The notes beneath the pieces were generated by a model that was not told where the DNA came from, did not search any database, and saw only the letters and a program-made list of their open reading frames with translations. A program made the position numbers and the translations under genes. DNA of 64,000 nt from Streptococcus suis (GTDB lineage Bacteria > Bacillota > Bacilli > Lactobacillales > Streptococcaceae). How positions within the stretch are numbered: position 1 is the first letter of the stretch; each line of letters starts with the position of its first letter. Shown piece by piece: positions 9,427 through 20,530 of the stretch. The stretch spans positions 124,001-188,000 of the forward strand of contig NZ_POIZ01000087.1 in assembly GCF_002960425.1 (NCBI RefSeq). The letters are read 5' to 3'.

Positions 9427-9461
9427 AACAGAGGATCCTCATCCAAGGACCCTCTGTTTTT
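9427..9461. terminator. Bidirectional terminator between rex and radC
   Basis: AACAGAGG (9427-9434) pairs with CCTCTGTT (9451-9458), extended inside by CC/GG pairs and followed by a T-run on the plus strand. The converging radC gene ends at 9466, so both transcripts may stop here. Confidence 0.75.
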
Positions 9462-9465
9462 CTTT

Positions 9466-10146
9466 CTAAAATAACTCACTCTCCTCCCTAAAGGAATAAT
9501 AATTCTTATTTCCCACAATCAAATGATCCAACAGAACCAATCCTAGCGTATCGCAGGATTTTTTTAAATTCTCAGTAAACAATAAATCATTCTTACTTGG
9601 CTCCACCGAGCCTGATGGATGGTTGTGAACAATGATAATGGAAGTTGCCATAGACTTGACCGCATAGTGTAAGATTTCTCTCGGCTCTGCAATACTCCGA
9701 TTAACACTGCCAATAAAAATCGTTTTTTGGCTGATAATCTGGTTTTGCGTATTGAGATAGAGAGCAACAAGATGCTCTTGCTTTTTATCTCCAAGTTCTT
9801 GGATCATCTTTCGTCCCAATTTCTCACTTCCTAAAATCCGTTCATTCATGAGTAATTCTGACTGGTTGATCCGTTTGCCCAATTCAATCATAGCCTTGAT
9901 TTCAATAGCCTTGACACGCCCAATCCCTGTCAAACTCTGCAATTCTTCTATGGACAATTCTCTAAGGGCTGCCAAATTTTCCAAACGATTGAGCAGATTA
10001 TTGGATAGGATAGAAACTGGCTCTTTTTTAGTCCCTGTTCGGATAAAAATAGCCAGTAATTCTTGATTGCTCAATCTTTCTGCCCCAACTTCTAACAATC
10101 TTTCTCGCGGCAAAAGTGCCTCTTCCTTAAAATCAATTTGGTACAT
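9466..10146 (-). CDS. radC: RadC/DUF2466 JAB-domain protein
   Basis: About 226 residues. A helix-hairpin-helix segment ([19 protein letters not shown]) precedes a JAB/MPN metalloprotease-like domain with the metal motif HNHPSG and a downstream Asp in [13 protein letters not shown]. The family was once tied to DNA repair, but its real substrate is unsettled. I start at the ATG 10144-10146 ([17 protein letters not shown]) because GAGGAGG lies six bases upstream; an 11-codon in-frame extension is ignored. It sits between the srtA terminator and rex. Confidence 0.85.
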   Translation of the reverse strand: MYQIDFKEEALLPRERLLEVGAERLSNQELLAIFIRTGTKKEPVSILSNNLLNRLENLAALRELSIEELQSLTGIGRVKAIEIKAMIELGKRINQSELLMNERILGSEKLGRKMIQELGDKKQEHLVALYLNTQNQIISQKTIFIGSVNRSIAEPREILHYAVKSMATSIIIVHNHPSGSVEPSKNDLLFTENLKKSCDTLGLVLLDHLIVGNKNYYSFREESELF

Positions 10147-10190
10147 AAAATCCTCCTCACTTATTTTATTCGTAAACAAGCAAGAAAATG

Positions 10191-10216
10191 AAAAAAGACT
10201 GAGAAAATTCTCAGTC
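10191..10216 (-). terminator. Terminator of the gyrA-srtA operon
   Basis: On the minus strand GACTGAGAA pairs perfectly with TTCTCAGTC across a two-base loop (10197-10216) and is followed by six Ts. Confidence 0.85.
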
Positions 10217-10223
10217 CTAAACC

Positions 10224-10973
10224 TTACTGACCATAATCATATTGATTATATGATTTATTAAATGAATCAAGTATATCTTGTGAGGTTTCAGTATAAGGCG
10301 TTGTTGATTCTAGCACACCTTTTACGATAATCCGTGCAGTCGCATCATAGTCTTCACAAGTTACCAATGTTACTTCTGTACGTCCTTCTACATCATCAAT
10401 GACATAGACACTCTCAGGTGTAACTGTCTGCACACTGTCAATCACATAAGTATAGACATTGGTCTTGTCAGTGATATAGATTTTCATACCATTCTGGGCC
10501 CTATCCAATGGAGAGAAGAGAACATCCGCCGCACCGGCTACACCAAAAATGTGGTGACTAGCCAAAGCATAATTCCCTTTCCCCATTTCCTGGGTTTCCT
10601 TCATGGTTCCAGCACCGTACATTAGAGATGTGTTCCCCACACCTTTGAAAATAGGTAAATTGATGCCAAGTTCTGGGATTGAAATACCACCAATTACAGG
10701 CAACCGTTGGGCTTCCCACTGGGCCGCTAATATGGCTTCCGTTGAAATTGCCTGAACCTGTTCAAAATCAAAAGTCGTTTCTGCCTCTTTGTTTTTTTCA
10801 ATGTCCTCAGCAGTGACTTTTGAAATCTGATATTTATTGGTATTCCATCCAATTATAAAATTACGGATAGAGGTGTTAAAGATGAGAGCCAGGGAAATCA
10901 AAACCAGCAGCAAAGCTAGAAGATTACGCCAAATCCCACTTTTTCCTTTTTTATTTTTAGTACGTTTTAACAT
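10224..10973 (-). CDS. srtA: Class A sortase
   Basis: Housekeeping transpeptidase that cleaves LPXTG-type signals and links surface proteins to peptidoglycan. 249 residues from the ATG at 10971-10973, with AGGAG seven bases upstream inside the gyrA end. A basic N-terminus and one membrane helix (residues about 17-35) make it a type II membrane protein. The catalytic histidine is in ASHHIFG, the cysteine in [11 protein letters not shown] and the arginine in ATARIIVKG. The gyrA-srtA order is typical of streptococci. A longer in-frame reading inside gyrA is rejected. Confidence 0.93.
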   Translation of the reverse strand: MLKRTKNKKGKSGIWRNLLALLLVLISLALIFNTSIRNFIIGWNTNKYQISKVTAEDIEKNKEAETTFDFEQVQAISTEAILAAQWEAQRLPVIGGISIPELGINLPIFKGVGNTSLMYGAGTMKETQEMGKGNYALASHHIFGVAGAADVLFSPLDRAQNGMKIYITDKTNVYTYVIDSVQTVTPESVYVIDDVEGRTEVTLVTCEDYDATARIIVKGVLESTTPYTETSQDILDSFNKSYNQYDYGQ

Positions 10974-10977
10974 ACAA

Positions 10978-13428
10978 CTACTCCTGCTCTTCTTCATTCT
11001 TAGCATCTGCAGCATCTACCAGTGCAAATGTCATAATTTTTGCCTCATCGTTTAGACGCATTACCTTGACACCCATGGTTGAACGACCAGTTTGGGAAAT
11101 ATTGGCAACACTTGTACGAATAATTACACCTGTATCGGTAATGACCATAATGTCCTCATCACCAGATACCGTTGTCAAACCTGCCAGAGAACCATTTTTC
11201 TCAGCAACTTTGAGGGTCTTAATCCCCTTACCACCACGGCCTTTGGTAGGATATTCGCTGGCTGGTGTCCGCTTACCAAAGCCTTTCTCCGTCAAAACAA
11301 GAACTTCCTGGTCATCTGCAATCATGGTCGCACCAACCAACTGATCTCCCTCACGTAAATTGATACCACGAACACCCGTTGCAGTACGCCCCATATTCCG
11401 AACATCTGTTTCTGTAAAGCGAACAGAGTAACCAAATTTGGTTCCCATGATAATATCCGCCTGACCATTTGTCAAGAAGACGTTAATCAATTCATCTTCT
11501 TCTTTCAGATTCAAGGCCTTAAGACCACTTTGTCGAATATTAGCGAATTCTGAAACACTGGTCCGTTTGACAACACCTTGACGGGTTGCGAAGAAGAGAT
11601 AGCTGTCTGCTTCCTGGTCCTTGGTCACATTGATGATGGTCTGGATTGCTTCATTTTCTTCCAACTTGAGCAAGTTGACAACTGGCAATCCTTTAGCCGT
11701 ACGACCATATTCTGGGATTTCATACCCCTTCAAACGATAAACACGACCTTTATTGGTAAAGAACAAGAGGCGATCATGGGTGCTAGTCGAAACTAACTCA
11801 CGCACAAAATCATCGTCCTTGACACCTGTTCCTTGAACACCACGTCCACCACGTTTCTGAGCCTGGAATTCATCCTGAGCCAGACGTTTAATGTACCCTT
11901 GATTTGACAGGGTAATCAAGACATCTGTTTCCTCAATCAAGTCCTCATCTTCAAGAGAAAGAACTTCTCCGACCATCAATTCTGTACGACGTGGGTCAGC
12001 GTACTTGCGTTTGACTTCATCTAATTCTTCCTTGATAATCGTGACAACACGCTCTGGTTTAGCTAAAATATCAGCCAAATCAGCAATCAAGGCAATCAGC
12101 TCATCATATTCAGACTGAATTTTGTCACGTTCCAAGCCTGTCAAACGACGGAGACGCATATCAAGAATAGCCTGACTCTGACGTTCAGAAAGCTCAAATT
12201 TCTCCATCAACTCAGCCTGGGCAATAGCGTCCGTTTCTGAATTACGGATAATGCGAATGACCTCATCAATGTGGTCAAGGGCAATCAGCAAGCCTTCCAA
12301 GATATGAGCCCGCGCTTCTGCTTTTTCTTTATCGAATTGCGTACGACGAGTGACTACTTCCTTCTGGTGTTCAATATAAGATTCTAAAATCTGACGGACA
12401 GAAAGAATTTTCGGCACCCCGTTTTGGATGGCCAACATATTGAAACTGAAATTAGTCTGCAACTGAGTTTGCTTGAAGAGATTATTCAAAATAACATTGG
12501 CAGAAGCATCGCGGCGAACTTCGATAACAAATCGTACGCCTTCGCGGTTGGATTCATCCCGAACAGCTGTAATCCCGTCGATGCGCTTTTCTTGCACCAA
12601 TTTGACAATGTGCTCTTGAACCTTGGACTTGTTGACCATGTATGGAAACTCGGTTACGACAATCCGTTCACGACCATTGCCATATTCTTCAATCTCTGTA
12701 CGAGAACGGAGGGTAATAGAGCCTTTCCCTGTTTCGTAGGCACGGTGAATACCAGATTTGCCCATAACCAAGGCACCCGTCGGAAAGTCAGGACCAGGCA
12801 AGACTTCCATGATGTCACGAGTGGTTACCTCTGGATTGTCCATCACCAGCTTCACAGCTTCGATGGTTTCGCCCAAGTTATGTGGCGGAATGTTGGTCGC
12901 CATACCAACAGCGATACCTGTCGTACCGTTGACCAAAAGGTTAGGGAAGCGAGCCGGTAGAACTTCTGGCTCACGCTCATTGGCATCATAGTTGTCCGCA
13001 AAGTTTACAGTATTTTTGTTAATATCACGGAGCATTTCAAGCGCAATCTTGCTCATACGAGCTTCTGTATAACGCTGGGCAGCGGCTCCGTCACCATCCA
13101 TGGAGCCAAAGTTTCCGTGTCCATCTACCAACATATGACGGTAAGACCACCATTGCGCCATACGGACCATAGCCTCATAAATGGCAATATCACCGTGTGG
13201 GTGGTATTTACCCATAACATCCCCTGTAATACGGGCTGATTTCTTATGGGGTTTGTCTGGTGTAATCCCTAACTCATTCATTCCATACAAAATACGGCGA
13301 TGAACAGGCTTGAGACCATCACGTACATCTGGCAACGCACGTGAAACGATAACACTCATAGCATAGTCGATGAAAGATGACTTCATCTCATTGGTCAGAT
13401 TTACCGTTACTAAGTTTTTATCTTGCAT
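10978..13428 (-). CDS. gyrA: DNA gyrase subunit A (Ile at codon 81)
   Basis: Breakage-reunion subunit of DNA gyrase, 816 residues. The active tyrosine is in [11 protein letters not shown], the GyrA box is QKRGGRG near residue 530, and the C-terminal beta-pinwheel repeats follow ([22 protein letters not shown]). In the quinolone-resistance region the sequence is [12 protein letters not shown]: codon 81 is ATT (Ile, 13186-13188), where susceptible streptococci have Ser (SSIYEAM in pneumococcus, as recalled). Glu85 is intact. A one-base change AGT to ATT would account for it. srtA follows in the same transcript. A TATAAT for this gene lies at 13461-13466 on the minus strand, without a clear -35. 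Confidence 0.97.
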   Translation of the reverse strand: MQDKNLVTVNLTNEMKSSFIDYAMSVIVSRALPDVRDGLKPVHRRILYGMNELGITPDKPHKKSARITGDVMGKYHPHGDIAIYEAMVRMAQWWSYRHMLVDGHGNFGSMDGDGAAAQRYTEARMSKIALEMLRDINKNTVNFADNYDANEREPEVLPARFPNLLVNGTTGIAVGMATNIPPHNLGETIEAVKLVMDNPEVTTRDIMEVLPGPDFPTGALVMGKSGIHRAYETGKGSITLRSRTEIEEYGNGRERIVVTEFPYMVNKSKVQEHIVKLVQEKRIDGITAVRDESNREGVRFVIEVRRDASANVILNNLFKQTQLQTNFSFNMLAIQNGVPKILSVRQILESYIEHQKEVVTRRTQFDKEKAEARAHILEGLLIALDHIDEVIRIIRNSETDAIAQAELMEKFELSERQSQAILDMRLRRLTGLERDKIQSEYDELIALIADLADILAKPERVVTIIKEELDEVKRKYADPRRTELMVGEVLSLEDEDLIEETDVLITLSNQGYIKRLAQDEFQAQKRGGRGVQGTGVKDDDFVRELVSTSTHDRLLFFTNKGRVYRLKGYEIPEYGRTAKGLPVVNLLKLEENEAIQTIINVTKDQEADSYLFFATRQGVVKRTSVSEFANIRQSGLKALNLKEEDELINVFLTNGQADIIMGTKFGYSVRFTETDVRNMGRTATGVRGINLREGDQLVGATMIADDQEVLVLTEKGFGKRTPASEYPTKGRGGKGIKTLKVAEKNGSLAGLTTVSGDEDIMVITDTGVIIRTSVANISQTGRSTMGVKVMRLNDEAKIMTFALVDAADAKNEEEQE

Positions 13429-13503
13429 TATATGCCTCTTTCAACAGTCATTGTGCCTCTATTATATCATATTTTGCCATAAAACTCTTTGTTGGAAACC
13501 AGC

Positions 13504-14599
<1,096 letters not shown>

Positions 14600-14608
14600 G
14601 ATATATAG

Positions 14609-14640
14609 AAAAGGTGAACCCATTACGGTCCACCTTTTTT
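14609..14640. terminator. Terminator after ldh
   Basis: AAAAGGTG at 14609 pairs with CACCTTTT at 14631, with inner ACC/GGT pairs, followed by T6. The next gene converges on it from the other strand, so it may serve both. Confidence 0.85.
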
Positions 14641-15172
14641 AATTCCGAACGTCATAACGCAACATAGCAATGCCATCTGTAACTGTAGTTTCTACCAAGG
14701 TCAACTTCTGCTCATCTGAAAGCTTATCAAAAAGAGAAATCCCTTCTCCTAAGATTGTTGGAATAATACCGATGATGAAATGGTCAATCAATTTGGCTTC
14801 CAAACAAGTCTGTACCAACCCTGCACCACCAAAAAGCCAGATATCACTTCCCTCTTCTGCTTTCAATCGCTCAATTTCTGCAACAATGTCCTGCACAAAT
14901 CGAACATTGTCATAATCCGTCTGTGCCCTACGACTAGCGATAATAAATTGCTTATTCTGATATCCCTCAACCATCTCCAAAGGGCAATCTTCCAGTGATT
15001 TTCGCCCCATGATGACTGTATCACAAGCATTAAAAAAAGCGGGATTATCGAATTGCAGGGCAGTATCATATTGATTTGTTCCTTGCCCTACTATCCAATC
15101 ATAGCTTCCATCTGTTCTGGCAATAAAACCATCCAAACTCATGGCAATGTTTAGTACTAAACGTCTCGTCAT
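14639..15172 (-). CDS. Dihydrofolate reductase family protein (RibD C-terminal-like)
   Basis: A 177-residue RibD_C/DHFR-fold protein of the YyaP/YwjB type. The N-terminal signature is LNIAMSLDGFIARTDGSYDW, an NADPH-binding IMGRKSLE segment follows, and the later loop is IWLFGGAGLVQ. These proteins resemble the reductase half of riboflavin deaminase/reductase and are distinct from the folate enzyme FolA; no substrate is established. It stands alone between ldh and the nucleoside operon. Call is confident for the fold only. Confidence 0.82.
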   Translation of the reverse strand: MTRRLVLNIAMSLDGFIARTDGSYDWIVGQGTNQYDTALQFDNPAFFNACDTVIMGRKSLEDCPLEMVEGYQNKQFIIASRRAQTDYDNVRFVQDIVAEIERLKAEEGSDIWLFGGAGLVQTCLEAKLIDHFIIGIIPTILGEGISLFDKLSDEQKLTLVETTVTDGIAMLRYDVRN

Positions 15173-15220
15173 ATCTATCCTCCTAGCCTACTTATCAAGT
15201 ATCCAGTATACCATAAAAAT

Positions 15221-15273
15221 ATAAAAAAATAGCTTAGAATATCCTTGTCAGAGACCTACATTCTAAGCTATTT
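15221..15273 (-). terminator. Strong terminator of the nucleoside uptake operon
   Basis: A perfect 14-base inverted repeat: AAATAGCTTAGAAT at 15227-15240 and ATTCTAAGCTATTT at 15260-15273, with a 19-base loop. On the minus strand a run of seven Ts follows. It lies between the operon end (15319) and the DHFR-like gene. Confidence 0.85.
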
Positions 15274-15318
15274 AACTTATTCAGATTTCAATTAGATGGG
15301 GATTTTTATCCAACCACC

Positions 15319-16272
15319 TTACTTGGATTTAATATAGTTAATACCGTCTGCTTTTGGTGCGACTGCTTTTCCGAAGAAAGCAGAGAGGGCAACTACTGTG
15401 ATAAGATATGGGGCGATTTGAAGATAGACGGTTGGGATATCTTTCAAACCTGGAAGCTGACTTCCAACTACTGCCAAACTTTGAGATAAACCAAAGAAGA
15501 GACTGGCTAACATTGCACCAATTGGATTCCACTTACCAAAGATAACTGCGGCCAAGGCGATGAAACCCGAACCCACGATAGTTGTTGCAGAGAAGTTGAT
15601 GTTTACGGATTGGGCGCTTACGGCACCACCAACACCACCAAGGAATCCAGCAATCAAGACCCCTGCAGAACGCATTGCATAAACATTGATACCAAGCGTG
15701 TCAGCAGCCTGTGGGTGTTCACCAACTGAACGCAGACGAAGTCCAAACTTGGTCTTATAAAGGATGAACCAAGCCAAGAATGCCGTTGCAATGGCAACAT
15801 AACCCATCAAACTCGTATTCTTGAAGAAAATATCTCCAATAACAGGAATATCAGCCAGGATAGGGAATGAAAATTTACCAAATGACTGGGTGATACTATC
15901 TGTTTGCCCCTTGTTGTAAATAACTTTTACAAGGAAAACACTCAAGGCTGGTGCCAAAAGATTCAATACTGTACCAGATACAACGTGGTCCGCACGGAGA
16001 TAAATGGTAGCAATAGCATGAATGGCAGCAAATAGGATACCTGCCAGACCACCAACAAGAATAGCTAGCAAAGGAGTTGTTTTGCCAAATGTTTCAGCAA
16101 ACTCAATGTTGAAGACAACACCAGCAAAAGCACCAATAACCATGATCCCCTCCAAACCAACGTTTACAATACCGCCACGCTCAGAGAATACACCACCAAG
16201 ACTAGTAAAAATCAAAGGTGCTGAGTAAATCAACATCTGCGAAATGAGTAAGGCAAGAATTGAAATATTCAT
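15319..16272 (-). CDS. nupQ: Nucleoside ABC transporter permease (second subunit)
   Basis: A 317-residue BPD_transp_2-family permease, hydrophobic throughout with about eight to ten helices, of the type paired with BMP lipoproteins in nucleoside importers. Starts at ATG 16270-16272, one base after the stop of the other permease. The sequence VFSERGGIVNVGLEGIMVIGAFAG is the conserved membrane entry of this subfamily. With the other permease, ATPase and lipoprotein upstream it forms one importer; placement beside pdp, deoC and cdd supports a nucleoside substrate. Naming by analogy with Firmicutes nup systems. Confidence 0.88.
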   Translation of the reverse strand: MNISILALLISQMLIYSAPLIFTSLGGVFSERGGIVNVGLEGIMVIGAFAGVVFNIEFAETFGKTTPLLAILVGGLAGILFAAIHAIATIYLRADHVVSGTVLNLLAPALSVFLVKVIYNKGQTDSITQSFGKFSFPILADIPVIGDIFFKNTSLMGYVAIATAFLAWFILYKTKFGLRLRSVGEHPQAADTLGINVYAMRSAGVLIAGFLGGVGGAVSAQSVNINFSATTIVGSGFIALAAVIFGKWNPIGAMLASLFFGLSQSLAVVGSQLPGLKDIPTVYLQIAPYLITVVALSAFFGKAVAPKADGINYIKSK

Positions 16273-16273
16273 C

Positions 16274-17335
16274 TTATTTCGCTCCTTTCGCTTTATTTTT
16301 GGCTTTAAGCAACTGCTCAAAGATAAATTTCACACCGATAAAGAAGATGATAGACGCTGTAACAACGTTAATCAATTCAGGTGGAATTTGGGCACGAACC
16401 ATACCTGGTGCACCAACAGAAAGGACACCGAAGAGGAAGGCTGCCAAAGGAATTCCCAGTGGTGAGTTTGAAGCCAAGAGGGCAACAGACATGCCATTGA
16501 AACCAATATCCAGGTTACCACTTTGAATGTAGACATTTTGGAAGGTTCCAAGACCTTGAATAGCACCTGCAAGACCTGCAAGAGCTCCTGAGATAACCAT
16601 TGAAAGAATAATAGTACGTTTAGCTGACATACCTGCGTAGTCAGAGGCTGTTGGGTTCAAACCAACTGAACGAATTTCAAAACCAAGGGTTGTCTTGGTC
16701 AAGAGGAACCAAATAACCACTACGGCAATGATTGCAAAGAAGATACCCAGGTTCATACGGGAATTATCTGTCAATGCACGCAACCACTCTGTCTGGTAAG
16801 AAGCATTAGCTGATACATTGACAGTAGAATCTGTATTCTTCATCAAACTATCCGCAAAAACTTCACGAATGATATAGTTACATGAATAAAGCAAGATGTA
16901 GTTCATCATGATGGTGACGATAACTTCACTGGTTCCAAGGTAGGCACGCAAAATACCTGGAATAGAACCTGCAATACCACCAGCGACCATAGCGATGATG
17001 ACTGTTGCTAGAATAAGAATTGGACGAGGCATATCAGGATTTGACAAGGCAAACCACCCTGCAAATACCCAACCAACATAGGCTTGACCAGGCAAACCAA
17101 CGTTGAAGAAACCTGCACGACTAGCTACAGCAAAACCTAATGCAGTGAAGATTAGCGGTGCCATAGCACGGAAGATCTCACCGATAGATTTAATATTACC
17201 AAAGGCTGAATAAAATAGTTCTTCGTAGCCCCAAATTGGGTCGTAACCGAAGATAAGCATGATGATGGCACCTAGCAACAGACCAGAAAATACTGCCAAA
17301 AATGGAAGGGCCACATTGTGATATTTCTTAGGCAT
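16274..17335 (-). CDS. nupP: Nucleoside ABC transporter permease (first subunit)
   Basis: A 353-residue multi-helix inner permease of the sugar/nucleoside BPD_transp_2 family, larger than its partner as usual for these pairs. Conserved segments include FTALGFAVASRAGFFNVGLP near the N-terminal third and IRSVGLNPTASDYAGMS in a cytoplasmic loop that contacts the ATPase. It overlaps the ATPase gene by eight bases and is followed by the second permease after one base, so all three are translated as one unit. Confidence 0.9.
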   Translation of the reverse strand: MPKKYHNVALPFLAVFSGLLLGAIIMLIFGYDPIWGYEELFYSAFGNIKSIGEIFRAMAPLIFTALGFAVASRAGFFNVGLPGQAYVGWVFAGWFALSNPDMPRPILILATVIIAMVAGGIAGSIPGILRAYLGTSEVIVTIMMNYILLYSCNYIIREVFADSLMKNTDSTVNVSANASYQTEWLRALTDNSRMNLGIFFAIIAVVVIWFLLTKTTLGFEIRSVGLNPTASDYAGMSAKRTIILSMVISGALAGLAGAIQGLGTFQNVYIQSGNLDIGFNGMSVALLASNSPLGIPLAAFLFGVLSVGAPGMVRAQIPPELINVVTASIIFFIGVKFIFEQLLKAKNKAKGAK

Positions 17336-18863
17336 GACTTTCTCCCTTCTCTAATTTTCCACCTGCCATCAAGACACCAAGCTCCTGCTTGTTTGTTGTC
17401 GCAGGATCTACGATTCCATGAATGGTACCGTCGTGAATAACGGCAATACGGTCTGAAACATCCAAAATTTCATCCAATTCAAAGCTGACCACAAGAACTG
17501 CCTTGCCCTTGTCACGCTCTGCAATCAAACGTTTACGAATGTATTCGATAGCACCAACGTCCAATCCACGAGTTGGCTGGCTAACGATTAGAAGATCTGG
17601 GTTACGGTCAATTTCACGGGCGATAATAGCTTTTTGCTGGTTACCGCCTGACAAGGCCTTAGAAGGTACTAACTCACTAGCACCACGCACATCAAACTCT
17701 TCCATGAGTTGACGGGCCTTTTCATTGATAAAGTTATAGTTCAGAATACCATTCTTAGAGTTTGGCTCTTTATAGTAGGTCTGTAGGGCAATGTTTTCTG
17801 CGACAGACATTTGTAAGACCAAACCATCACGATGACGGTCTTCTGGGACGTGGCTGACCTGCATTTCAGTGATTTTACGAGGTGTTTTTCCGACAATTTC
17901 TTCACCTTTGATGGTAATAGAACCGGATTTAACCTTACGCAAGCCTGTAATAGCTTGGATGAGCTCACTTTGTCCATTTCCATCGATACCAGCAATACCA
18001 ACGACTTCTCCAGCCCGAACATCAAGGTTAAGTCCTTTTACAGCTGGAATACCACGGTTTTCATTTACTACCAAATCCTTGATAGAAAGGATAACTTCTT
18101 TAGGATTGGAAGCAATTTTCTCTGTTTTGAAGGATACAGAACGACCAACCATCCACTCAGCAAGGTCTTGGTTGGTTGCACCTGCTACATCTACTGTTTC
18201 AATGGATTTACCGCGGCGAATAACTGTTACACGATCAGCTACAGCACGGATTTCATCTAGTTTGTGGGTAATAAGGATGATGGACTTACCTTCTTCAATC
18301 AATTTCTTCATGATTTTAAGAAGCTCTGCTATTTCCGCAGGAGTCAAAACGGCTGTCGGCTCATCGAAAATCAATAGGTCAGCGCCACGGTAGAGGGTTT
18401 TCAAAATCTCTACACGTTGTTGTGCTCCGACAGAAATATCTGCTACTTTTGCTGTCGGATCGACCTCTAAACCATAACGCTCTGATAGCTCTTTAATTTC
18501 AGCAATGGCTTTCTTGAGATCAATCACGCCACCTTTAGTCGTTTCGGAACCAAGAATGATATTCTCCGCAACTGTGAAAGCATCAACCAACATAAAGTGT
18601 TGGTGAACCATACCGATCCCAAGATGGGCAGCTTTAGAAGGTGAGTCGATCGATACAACTTCACCATTGATTGCAATTTCTCCGCTGGTAGGCTCCAAAA
18701 GTCCTGCCAACATATTCATAAGAGTTGACTTACCAGCACCGTTTTCACCGAGAAGGGCATGGATTTCACCTCGTCTGACATGTAAGTTGATGTGGTCATT
18801 TGCTACAAACTCACCGAAAATTTTGGTGATATTGCGCATTTCAATGACATTATCCCTAGTCAT
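17328..18863 (-). CDS. nupO: Nucleoside ABC transporter ATPase, duplicated domains
   Basis: A 511-residue tandem ATP-binding protein like RbsA/YufO. The first domain has Walker A GENGAGKST and EPTAVLTPAEIAELL; the second has a degenerate Walker A GIDGNGQSEL lacking the lysine, and a signature LSGGNQQKAIIAREI. One competent and one degenerate site is usual for this subfamily. It energises the two downstream permeases. A string of three hairpins separates it from the lipoprotein gene upstream. Confidence 0.92.
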   Translation of the reverse strand: MTRDNVIEMRNITKIFGEFVANDHINLHVRRGEIHALLGENGAGKSTLMNMLAGLLEPTSGEIAINGEVVSIDSPSKAAHLGIGMVHQHFMLVDAFTVAENIILGSETTKGGVIDLKKAIAEIKELSERYGLEVDPTAKVADISVGAQQRVEILKTLYRGADLLIFDEPTAVLTPAEIAELLKIMKKLIEEGKSIILITHKLDEIRAVADRVTVIRRGKSIETVDVAGATNQDLAEWMVGRSVSFKTEKIASNPKEVILSIKDLVVNENRGIPAVKGLNLDVRAGEVVGIAGIDGNGQSELIQAITGLRKVKSGSITIKGEEIVGKTPRKITEMQVSHVPEDRHRDGLVLQMSVAENIALQTYYKEPNSKNGILNYNFINEKARQLMEEFDVRGASELVPSKALSGGNQQKAIIAREIDRNPDLLIVSQPTRGLDVGAIEYIRKRLIAERDKGKAVLVVSFELDEILDVSDRIAVIHDGTIHGIVDPATTNKQELGVLMAGGKLEKGESHA

Positions 18864-18895
18864 AATCTTCTTCCTTTCTGACGATCATTTTTGTC

Positions 18896-18979
18896 AGTAA
18901 AACCTACCATTCATTGATAGGCTTTACTGAGAAAAATTCTCAGCTCCGAAAAGGGCGACCGATCAGGTCGCCGTTTCGG
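18896..18979 (-). promoter_or_regulatory. Three consecutive hairpins between lipoprotein and ATPase genes
   Basis: In transcription order: a GC-rich stem GGCGACC/GGTCGCC flanked by CCGAAA/TTTCGG (18946-18979), CTGAGAA/TTCTCAG (18927-18943), and a stem made of 18896-18906 with 18918-18928 (AGTAAA..TTTACT). None has a long T-run. They could trim readthrough or protect the upstream lipoprotein mRNA, giving more binding protein than membrane subunits. Confidence 0.6.
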
Positions 18980-18997
18980 ATTCTTGTTTATCTATGA

Positions 18998-20059
18998 TTA
19001 AGGAGCTTCTGGAACAGTTACTTTACCGTCCAAGATAGCTTTCTTAGCTTCTGCAATTGCTTTTGTAGCATCTTCTGAAAGATTCGTTTCAGCCAAGTCA
19101 ACACCTCCATCAGCCAATGAGAATTGGATGATTTCGCCACCTGGGAACTTACCTTCAACTGCCTTGTTAGCAATATCTTTTACTGACGTACCAACTTGTT
19201 TCAAAGTAGAAGCCAATACGAAGTTAGAAGCTTTACCATCTTTAGAAGTGTATTCACCTTCAGCAGATTGGTCACGGTCAACACCGATTACCCAAACTTT
19301 ATCTGCTTCGTTACGAGTTTCGTTTTCAGCTTTTGCAGCTGCGAATACACCGTTACCTGTTTGACCTGAAGCGTGGAAAATAACGTCAGCACCTGCAGCA
19401 TATTGAGCTGCTGCGATTGTTTGACCCTTAGCCGAGTCTACGAATGAACCAGCGTAGTCAACTGTTACTTTGATGTCAGGATTTACAGATTTAGCACCAG
19501 CTACGAAACCAGCTTCAAAGCGGTCGATAACGACACCTTCCATACCACCGATGAAACCGATATGATTTGACTTAGTTGATTTAGCAGCCGCTACACCAGC
19601 AAGGTATGATGCTTCATGGTCAGCAAATCCAACACTTGCTACGTTTGGCTGATCTTTAACAACAGAGTCTACGATAACGTAGTTTGTATCTGGGTTATTT
19701 GGCGCTACTTCAGCGATAGCAGATTCCAAGGCAAAACCAATACCGAAGATAACATTGTATCCAGCAGATACTGCTGAGTCAAGGTTAGTGATGTAATCTG
19801 CTTCACTAGCTGATTGGAAGTAGTCATAGCCGCTACCTTTAGACAAGCTATGTTCTTCACCCCAAGCCTGCAAACCTTCCCAAGCTGATTGGTTGAATGA
19901 ACGGTCATCAATACCACCTACGTCGGTAATGATCGCAGCTTGCACTGATGACTCAGTGGATTCGCTGCTTGAAGAGCTAGTAGACGTACGGCTACCACAG
20001 GCAGCAAGAGTAAGTGCTGCAAGTGATACAACACCCAAACCAACAAGTTTCTTGTTCAT
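18998..20059 (-). CDS. BMP-family nucleoside-binding lipoprotein
   Basis: 353 residues with a lipoprotein signal peptide ending in the lipobox LAAC (Cys21), then a Ser/Thr linker and the BMP/PnrA periplasmic-binding fold (AAIITDVGGIDDRSFNQSAW; GFIGGMEGVVIDRFEAGF). These receptors bind purine or pyrimidine nucleosides. AGGAGGG precedes the ATG, and a GCAACAA/TTGTTGC inverted repeat (20087-20101) lies just upstream. It follows cdd by 81 bases and precedes the transporter ATPase by 134. Confidence 0.92.
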   Translation of the reverse strand: MNKKLVGLGVVSLAALTLAACGSRTSTSSSSSESTESSVQAAIITDVGGIDDRSFNQSAWEGLQAWGEEHSLSKGSGYDYFQSASEADYITNLDSAVSAGYNVIFGIGFALESAIAEVAPNNPDTNYVIVDSVVKDQPNVASVGFADHEASYLAGVAAAKSTKSNHIGFIGGMEGVVIDRFEAGFVAGAKSVNPDIKVTVDYAGSFVDSAKGQTIAAAQYAAGADVIFHASGQTGNGVFAAAKAENETRNEADKVWVIGVDRDQSAEGEYTSKDGKASNFVLASTLKQVGTSVKDIANKAVEGKFPGGEIIQFSLADGGVDLAETNLSEDATKAIAEAKKAILDGKVTVPEAP

Positions 20060-20140
20060 TTCTGAACCCTCCTAAAAAATTCTTTGGCAACAAATTGTTG
20101 CGATGATAAATGTGTTCAGTCTACCGACTGGCTTACAAAC

Positions 20141-20530
20141 TTAAGTCAAGTCTGTAAAAGAGTATGGAAGTAATTCCCCGACTGTCATCTCGACTGTCGA
20201 TTTATCTTTAGCGACCAAGGTCACTTTTAGATCCTGTTCAAAAAATTCCGCCATCACTTGACGGCAGGCCCCACAAGGGGAGATTGGCTTTTCTGTTTCA
20301 CCATAAATGACGATTTCAGAAAAATCAAGAACTCCTTCGGAAACAGCCTTAAAAATAGCTGTTCGCTCTGCACAGTTTGTCAACCCAAAGCTGGCATTTT
20401 CAATATTTACTCCAGTAAATACTTGGCCGTTTTTGGCAACCAAGACTGCACTTACTGGAAAGTGGGAATAGGGAACATAAGCATGGCGGCTATTTTCCAC
20501 GACCAAATCAATCAGATTAGTAGTCTCCAT
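20141..20530 (-). CDS. cdd: Cytidine deaminase
   Basis: Converts cytidine and deoxycytidine to uridine and deoxyuridine. 129 residues, the usual homotetrameric size. Zinc and catalytic motifs are NCAERTA (Cys plus the proton-shuttling Glu) and PCGACRQV. It overlaps deoC by 14 bases and feeds pyrimidine nucleosides to Pdp in the same operon. Confidence 0.95.
   Translation of the reverse strand: METTNLIDLVVENSRHAYVPYSHFPVSAVLVAKNGQVFTGVNIENASFGLTNCAERTAIFKAVSEGVLDFSEIVIYGETEKPISPCGACRQVMAEFFEQDLKVTLVAKDKSTVEMTVGELLPYSFTDLT

Noticed and set aside
12424-12960. 178-codon plus-strand ORF
   Set aside because: Antisense to gyrA, no ribosome site, composition of a shadow frame.
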